The notes beneath the pieces were generated by a model. The model was not told the origin of the DNA, did no database searches, and saw only the letters and a list, made by a program, of their open reading frames with translations. The position numbers and the translations under genes are program-made. Below are positions 59,526 to 64,000 of a stretch of 64,000 nucleotides of DNA, piece after piece; within the stretch, counting starts at the first letter, position 1; the number at the start of each line of letters is the position of its first letter. This DNA comes from IMCC45349 sp047219225 (GTDB lineage Bacteria > Bacteroidota > Bacteroidia > Flavobacteriales > Flavobacteriaceae): the NCBI RefSeq assembly GCF_047219225.1, contig NZ_CP178208.1, forward strand, positions 310,001 through 374,000, in the 5' to 3' direction.

Positions 59526-60620
59526 TTATAATGTATATGTTCCTGATTCTACTTCGTTAACAATCTCATTAAGTCTATTATGAAATTGCTTTGGTGCAGC
59601 TTCCATAACTTTTTTAATATCCTTTACTGCAGCTTTAGTGTTTCCTAAAAAGTATTGACTTAAACCTCTATTAAGTTGTAAAAACCAAGCCTCAGGATAT
59701 TGTTGAAACTTCTCTTTATTGTAAGCATATGCATCTTGATAGAATCCGTTGCGCATTAAGAAAATTCCAAAACCGTTTGCCTCATTAGCAGTAGCATATA
59801 ATGCTTTTGCTTCCGTTTTAGTAGTTTCTAATTCTGCTGTTTTATTTAACTTTTTAAGAAGCCTTATTTTGGTTCCTAAATTTCTTAAGTTTTTATCGGC
59901 CGCAAAACCACCATAACCACCATTAATGGATCTGTTTGCCCATTCTAGTGCTTCTTCAAGGTTAGTATCGTGATTTAAACACCAATTTGCAGCATCGTTC
60001 CACGCTTGCCAATGGTATGTATTTATACCTCTAAGTTCACTTCTAAGACTTGCAACAGTCGTTTTATTTAAATCGACTTCAACCTTAAATGGAACGCGAC
60101 GTTTATTCCACTCCAATCCAATTATAAGTGAATTTTCAGTACGATCTAAAAATTCAAAATCCATTTGTTCTGAAAATGGAGACTCCACAGCGTCCACATC
60201 AACACTCAAGGTAACATCCTTTTCAACATCTAAATAATAACTTCCCCATTGATCGTTACTATGAGCAAATAACAAGGTATATGTGTTTCCTTTTGGAATG
60301 ATATGAAAACCATATTTTCCTGCTTTTAGTTTTTGTCCTTCAATTAACACATCTGTACTAAATGCAATAGTTGTATTCATATTTGCACCAGCACGCCATG
60401 GAATAGGGTTACCTTCTTGCGGAATAATATTTGGATCATTCCAAACATCACGTCCATTTGCTGATGGACTGCTATAATTAATCGTGATTTTAGTAACGCC
60501 TAATTTTTGACTTTCTTGAACCTCTGGACTAGACTTTGGCATGTTCAAAGTATGGAATTGTGCAAAAGAAAAAAATGTAACTAATAATAAAACTGTTGTT
60601 GTGTAGTACTTTTTTAGCAT
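59526..60620 (-). CDS. secreted DUF2911 protein with C-terminal TPR-like part
   Basis: This 364-residue protein has a signal peptide. The DUF2911 domain (about 30-190) shows KITINYSSPSANGRDVW, the hallmark PWRAGANMNTTIAFSTDV and GKYGFHIIPKGNTYTLLF. Helical TPR-like repeats follow (about 215-360). The function is unknown. It is the first gene of the operon facing the AraC regulator, and a palindromic region lies in the 148-bp gap. Confidence 0.85.
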   Translation of the reverse strand: MLKKYYTTTVLLLVTFFSFAQFHTLNMPKSSPEVQESQKLGVTKITINYSSPSANGRDVWNDPNIIPQEGNPIPWRAGANMNTTIAFSTDVLIEGQKLKAGKYGFHIIPKGNTYTLLFAHSNDQWGSYYLDVEKDVTLSVDVDAVESPFSEQMDFEFLDRTENSLIIGLEWNKRRVPFKVEVDLNKTTVASLRSELRGINTYHWQAWNDAANWCLNHDTNLEEALEWANRSINGGYGGFAADKNLRNLGTKIRLLKKLNKTAELETTKTEAKALYATANEANGFGIFLMRNGFYQDAYAYNKEKFQQYPEAWFLQLNRGLSQYFLGNTKAAVKDIKKVMEAAPKQFHNRLNEIVNEVESGTYTL

Positions 60621-60673
60621 AATGTGTTTTTATTGATTTATACACACAAAACTAGCCTCTTAACATCTCTAAA

Positions 60674-60700
60674 ATCTCCTAATTCGCGAAATATGGAGAT
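60674..60700. promoter_or_regulatory. palindromic element between DUF2911 and araC-like genes
   Basis: A dyad lies in the divergent gap: ATCTCC (60674-60679), the centre TTCGCGAA (60683-60690) and GGAGAT (60695-60700). The outer arms are offset by one base from the centre, and similar outer flanks CTCT and AGAG extend it. It is a candidate binding site for the AraC-type regulator. Confidence 0.4.
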
Positions 60701-60743
60701 AGATTTAAGAGCATTTTAACAAAACAAACACTACATTAACAGT

Positions 60744-60751
60744 TATATTTG
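60744..60751 (+). promoter_or_regulatory. -7 element of the araC-like gene
   Basis: TATATTTG matches TAnnTTTG exactly, 17 bp before the ATG at 60769. Confidence 0.6.
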
Positions 60752-60768
60752 TAGAAACCAAAACAGAG

Positions 60769-61758
60769 ATGAATACCGCTTTAGTCTTAATTATTTTTTC
60801 AAGTATTGCTGTCACTTCTTGTGGATTTTTAGCGAGTTATTTTCTATTCATAAAAAAACAACACAGAGTAAAAGATGTCACACTTGGTTTCCTTTTTATT
60901 GCTATTGCATTCAGAATTGCTAAATCTATTTTTTATTATGCTTTACCAGAAATTTCTCCATTAGGAGTTGGTTTAGGCTTTTTTGGTTTTGCCTGTATTG
61001 GTCCTTTAGCATTGATTTATTTTTCAATAAATCAAACCAATGAGTTTAAGGTGAAACCAATACAATTATTGCACCTCATATTTCCCATTACTGGATTTAC
61101 CATTATTTTAATCAATAGTAATTTTGCTTACGACCTTTACTTATTAGCAAACATAAGTTTAGCAGCCTATTTAGGGTTTATTGCTAGTCAATTTGTATTT
61201 AAATCTAAAGCTGCTGAATTAACCAAATGGCATAAAGCTCTCTTTTACGCTTTGGTAGTTTTATCAATAATATTAATCTATCAATTGCTTGGTGAAAATA
61301 TTAATACGTATGCCATTGGTATTGGTTTATCTTCTTTAGTAATGTATTTCTTATTCTTTTATGCTTTACAATCGCCTGTAGTGGTAAAAAAATCGAGTGC
61401 TAAAGCTTTACCTACAGAGTTATTACAAAAAATAAAAGTCGCTATTGAAGAGGATAAAATTTTTATGCAACCAGCCATTTCCTTAGCTCAGTTTGCTGAA
61501 GCTATTGACACGCCAACCTATTTGGTATCAAAAGCCACAAAATCTATTTACAATAAAAGTTTTCCTGAGGTAATTAATAGTTTTAGAATACAGTCTATTA
61601 AACAAAAGTTATCACAACCAGAATTTGCTAACGAAAAAATTGAAGACCTTGCTTACGATGTAGGTTTTAATACAGCTTCTACGTTTTATAATGCGTTTAA
61701 AAAGGAAACTTCAATGTCTCCTAGAGAGTACCAAGCTCAAATATTTTCTAAAAACTAA
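60769..61758 (+). CDS. membrane-anchored AraC-family regulator
   Basis: This 329-residue regulator has about seven N-terminal membrane helices (residues 1-205) and a cytoplasmic AraC HTH domain (about 220-325), with PTYLVSKATKSIYNKSFPEV and the second helix-turn-helix IEDLAYDVGFNTASTFYNAF. A membrane sensor fused directly to the DNA-binding domain means the signal is probably sensed in the membrane or periplasm. It is divergent from the eight-gene hydrolase operon, its most likely target. Confidence 0.85.
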   Translation: MNTALVLIIFSSIAVTSCGFLASYFLFIKKQHRVKDVTLGFLFIAIAFRIAKSIFYYALPEISPLGVGLGFFGFACIGPLALIYFSINQTNEFKVKPIQLLHLIFPITGFTIILINSNFAYDLYLLANISLAAYLGFIASQFVFKSKAAELTKWHKALFYALVVLSIILIYQLLGENINTYAIGIGLSSLVMYFLFFYALQSPVVVKKSSAKALPTELLQKIKVAIEEDKIFMQPAISLAQFAEAIDTPTYLVSKATKSIYNKSFPEVINSFRIQSIKQKLSQPEFANEKIEDLAYDVGFNTASTFYNAFKKETSMSPREYQAQIFSKN

Positions 61759-61839
61759 AACCTCAGCAAATTGCCAAGGTTTATAGTGATTTTTATTACA
61801 ACATTATACTATTAAAAAAGTAGGTTGATTATTTTTTTG

Positions 61840-62607
61840 TTAATCGCCACTCATGTGTTTATTGTATATCCAAACTTCGTCCCAACGATTGGTAAATGTA
61901 TCATCTAAAGTGTCTAAAAAGCTATCCCAAGTATTATCTCCATGTAACTTTTCGTAGGCATCTTTAAATTTTCTATCCTCATCAAACTGTGCCCAATTTT
62001 TATAAAAACTAACTGCAGCTACGTGACGCCCTAAATCACCTTGCAAAAAGGCATTATAATACAATCCCCAAGGATTGTCTCCTGGAAGAGATTTTATCGT
62101 TTCACTTACTTGCTTAAACACAGATTTCATAGTATAACTATGGTCTTGATTAATTTCAAAGTATCTAACAAACATAATTGGATGGTCAGAATTATTATCG
62201 GTTAAAGAACTAGTATTCGATAATTTGTCATCTTTAGACCAATATTCAATAGTGTGCACCTTTTTTATATAAGGCATCACATTATCTCTCCAGTCATCAT
62301 CATGTCCTCCATCACTTGGTCTTGTATCATTATGCTTAAACATCATTGGTCCCATTTCCCAAATAATTTTACCAGAATTTGGCCCAGAACTAATATTGTA
62401 AACTGTTGCTTTGTAAGGGTCCTCACTATGATATTTCTCATTATGCTTACGCATATTATCTGCTAATATTTTTAGCTTCGTATTGTCTGGAGTAAGCATA
62501 ATGCTTTCCCACATTTGGTAATCTTTATCTTCTTGAGCATTAAGAGTTACTGAAACTCCAAATACCATTACTAACATCAAAACTGATGCAAAAACTTTTT
62601 TAAACAT
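61840..62607 (-). CDS. secreted protein of unknown function
   Basis: This 255-residue protein has a signal peptide ending NAQE. It contains MWESIMLTPDNTKLKILADN, the His/Asp-rich stretch HNDTRPSDGGHDDDWRD (about 88-104), and a second half with PGDNPWGLYYNAFLQGDLGR and VSFYKNWAQFDEDRKF. The two halves may be repeated ABM/EthD-like dimeric barrel units, but I do not recognise the family with confidence. It is monocistronic. Confidence 0.6.
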   Translation of the reverse strand: MFKKVFASVLMLVMVFGVSVTLNAQEDKDYQMWESIMLTPDNTKLKILADNMRKHNEKYHSEDPYKATVYNISSGPNSGKIIWEMGPMMFKHNDTRPSDGGHDDDWRDNVMPYIKKVHTIEYWSKDDKLSNTSSLTDNNSDHPIMFVRYFEINQDHSYTMKSVFKQVSETIKSLPGDNPWGLYYNAFLQGDLGRHVAAVSFYKNWAQFDEDRKFKDAYEKLHGDNTWDSFLDTLDDTFTNRWDEVWIYNKHMSGD

Positions 62608-62940
62608 ATTTACTTGTTTTGGTTGATTAATTAATTATCCCGCACAACTATTGTGCAATTAAGTTGTAATAAATGTTTTAGGGAGCTTGTCGTATAATAA
62701 ATGAATGTACTATGACATTCATTTAAGATGAGAGATCATCTTTGGAGTAAGGCTAAGATACAATTTTTAAAAATAACACACTCAAAATCAAATACATAAA
62801 ATTAAAAAACACGTATTAACACGTATTAGCTTTCTTACTTATTCCCTTAAAATATTAGAATAAAAAAATAAATTTCAACCCCTGACATAATTTGTCATCA
62901 ACACAACTACATTTGCATCATAATCAAAAAACAAACAATT
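62608..62940. promoter_or_regulatory. 333-bp intergenic region with inverted repeats
   Basis: No coding region is seen. The region holds GCACAACTATTGTGC (62642-62656, 6-bp arms, 35 bp before the minus-strand gene), an 11-bp inverted repeat TAAATGAATGT/ACATTCATTTA with a 6-nt spacer (62698-62725), and TGACATAATTTGTCA (62885-62899, 5-bp arms). A TACATTTG element (62910-62917) is an exact TAnnTTTG match before the VOC gene. Confidence 0.55.
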
Positions 62941-63312
62941 ATGACAAATGCAATTAGCTGGTTTGAAATTCCAGTAACAGACTACCAACGCGCAAAGAAG
63001 TTTTACTCAAATGTCCTTGCAAGCGAAATTACAGATATGCCAATGGATGATGTAGAATATGGAATGTTACCATACGACATGCAAAACAATGGTGTTGGTG
63101 GTGGTTTAATTAAATCGGAATTTGCTAAACCAACTCAAGATGGTGTCACTGTTTACTTAAATGGTGGTGACGATTTAAGCGCACCTTTATCGAGAGTTGA
63201 AGACGCTGGCGGAAAAGTAATCATGCCTAAAACTGCTATTGGAGAGCATGGGTTTATGGCACAATTTATAGACACTGAAGGCAATAAAATTGCTTTACAT
63301 TCTATGAACTAG
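62941..63312 (+). CDS. VOC family (glyoxalase-like) protein
   Basis: This 123-residue single-domain vicinal-oxygen-chelate protein begins with the typical ISWFEIPVTDYQRAKKFYSN and ends with GFMAQFIDTEGNKIALHS. The first-strand metal ligand position (often His) is Glu here. VOC proteins include dioxygenases, glyoxalases and resistance proteins, and nothing points to a specific one. It precedes the WYL regulator gene by 55 bp. Confidence 0.85.
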   Translation: MTNAISWFEIPVTDYQRAKKFYSNVLASEITDMPMDDVEYGMLPYDMQNNGVGGGLIKSEFAKPTQDGVTVYLNGGDDLSAPLSRVEDAGGKVIMPKTAIGEHGFMAQFIDTEGNKIALHSMN

Positions 63313-63327
63313 AAAACCAATGTTAAG

Positions 63328-63356
63328 TATAGTGAATCCGTAATGGGTTCACTATA
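63328..63356 (+). terminator. stem-loop between VOC and WYL genes
   Basis: TATAGTGAATCC (63328-63339) pairs with GGGTTCACTATA (63345-63356), with one T-G pair and a 5-nt loop. Few T follow, so termination is weak; it may instead be an operator or attenuator for the WYL gene. Confidence 0.5.
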
Positions 63357-63367
63357 TTTATAGTCTT

Positions 63368-64000
63368 ATGTCACAACTAGCAAGACTTATATCCATACTC
63401 ACGCTTTTAAAATCTAAGCGTTTAATTACAGCTACTGAGCTCTCTCAAAAATACGAGGTTAGCATTCGTACTATATATAGAGATATTAGAAAGTTAGAAG
63501 ACGCTGGTGTTCCTGTTATTACTATTGAAGGTCGTGGTTATAGCATAATGGATGGTTATACTGTGGCTCCAGTGCAATTTACCGAAAAACAAGCCAATGC
63601 CTTAATTACTGCCGAACATATAATAAACCAATCTAAAGACCAATCTTTTGTTAACGATTTTAATGCAGCCTTAACCAAAATAAAATCGGTTTTTAGAACC
63701 TCTATTCAAGAAAAAAGTGAGTTACTTAGCGATAAAATTTATGTACTTAATAACAATCGTGAAACCATAGATAGTAATGCGCTTTCCGAAATACAATTAG
63801 CCATTACTAATTTTAATTTGGTAGAAATCAATTACCAAAAACTTAATCAAGAAAACGTTTCCTTTAGAACTATAGAACCTTGTGCTATGTATTCAAGCGA
63901 AAATAAATGGATACTCATTGCTTGGTGCCATTTAAGAAACGACTATCGTGCTTTTCGCATTGATAGAATTAGGCAATTTAAAATATTACAAGACACTTTT
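63368..64000 (+). CDS. WYL/YafY-type transcriptional regulator, partial
   Basis: This is the first 211 codons of a regulator that continues past the right edge. It starts with a DeoR-like winged HTH (LARLISILTLLKSKRLITAT; SIRTIYRDIRKLEDAGVP) and continues into the WYL domain (KWILIAWCHLRNDYRAFRI). YafY-type proteins sense small ligands or DNA through WYL. It starts at the ATG at 63368. Its relation to the VOC gene is likely but unproven. Confidence 0.88.
   Translation, partial: MSQLARLISILTLLKSKRLITATELSQKYEVSIRTIYRDIRKLEDAGVPVITIEGRGYSIMDGYTVAPVQFTEKQANALITAEHIINQSKDQSFVNDFNAALTKIKSVFRTSIQEKSELLSDKIYVLNNNRETIDSNALSEIQLAITNFNLVEINYQKLNQENVSFRTIEPCAMYSSENKWILIAWCHLRNDYRAFRIDRIRQFKILQDTF

Noticed and set aside
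1..64000. CRISPR array, tRNA/rRNA genes, IS elements, prophage or phage-defence system
   Set aside because: No regularly spaced repeats, transposase, integrase, phage structural or known defence genes were seen on either strand.

Overview
The window is AT-rich chromosomal DNA of a marine-type Flavobacteriaceae bacterium (Bacteroidota). The evidence is a fused cytochrome cbb3 subunit CcoNO, a Por/T9SS C-terminal sorting domain, lipoproteins with short SC lipoboxes, 2TM/LytTR signalling, DUF2911/DUF885/DinB families, and repeated matches to the Bacteroidota promoter element TAnnTTTG. I saw no tRNA, rRNA, IS element, CRISPR array or prophage. Two genes are cut by the window edges: an ABC ATPase at the left and a WYL regulator at the right.

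Region 1 (1-4644): an ABC exporter ATPase and a membrane-fusion protein face a sigma-54-type response regulator and its histidine kinase. The shared 154-bp gap holds two tandem operator-like dyads and a -24-like element. Region 2 (4719-12602): an acyl-CoA synthetase, then a MarR regulator with a fadN-fadA-fadE beta-oxidation operon; two palindromes lie in front of marR. Region 3 (12701-19722): secreted beta-propeller and Asp-box proteins, a YdeI-like protein and a T9SS-exported FG-GAP protein. Region 4 (19735-32094): a Crp/Fnr regulator, the full cbb3 oxidase locus (ccoI, ccoS, ccoNO, ccoQ, ccoP, ccoG, ccoH, SafE-like), then universal stress protein, oxygen-independent hemN and sodC. Region 5 (32169-34119): LETM1-related protein, half-length DUF1456 protein and a small J-domain protein.

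Region 6 (34120-43506): a TPR-like secreted protein, a LytS-type kinase carrying a 2TM domain, two free-standing 2TM proteins and a LytTR regulator form one minus-strand operon. Nearby are a serine hydrolase, a DUF1684 lipoprotein, tonB and a TonB-dependent receptor. Region 7 (43636-52189) is mostly housekeeping: YhhN, NDH-2, ECF sigma factor with a membrane partner, acyltransferase, Nudix, PPIase, M3 peptidase and SGNH protein. Region 8 (52199-61758): a membrane-anchored AraC regulator faces an eight-gene minus-strand operon of secreted hydrolases. Region 9 (61840-64000): an unknown secreted protein, a VOC protein and a WYL regulator.

The strongest new signals are regulatory. (1) Four Fnr-like sites (ATGAC-N4-RTCAT type) lie in front of ccoI, ccoS, hemN and tonB, each with its centre exactly 36.5 bp from the end of a TAnnTTTG-like element. 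This suggests one low-oxygen regulon run by the adjacent Crp/Fnr protein. (2) A pair of LytTR-type half-sites 21 bp apart lies in front of both the TPR/2TM-kinase operon and the TonB-dependent receptor, each starting 42 bp from its -7 element. This suggests that the 2TM/LytTR system controls itself and the receptor. All operator assignments are read from sequence and untested.
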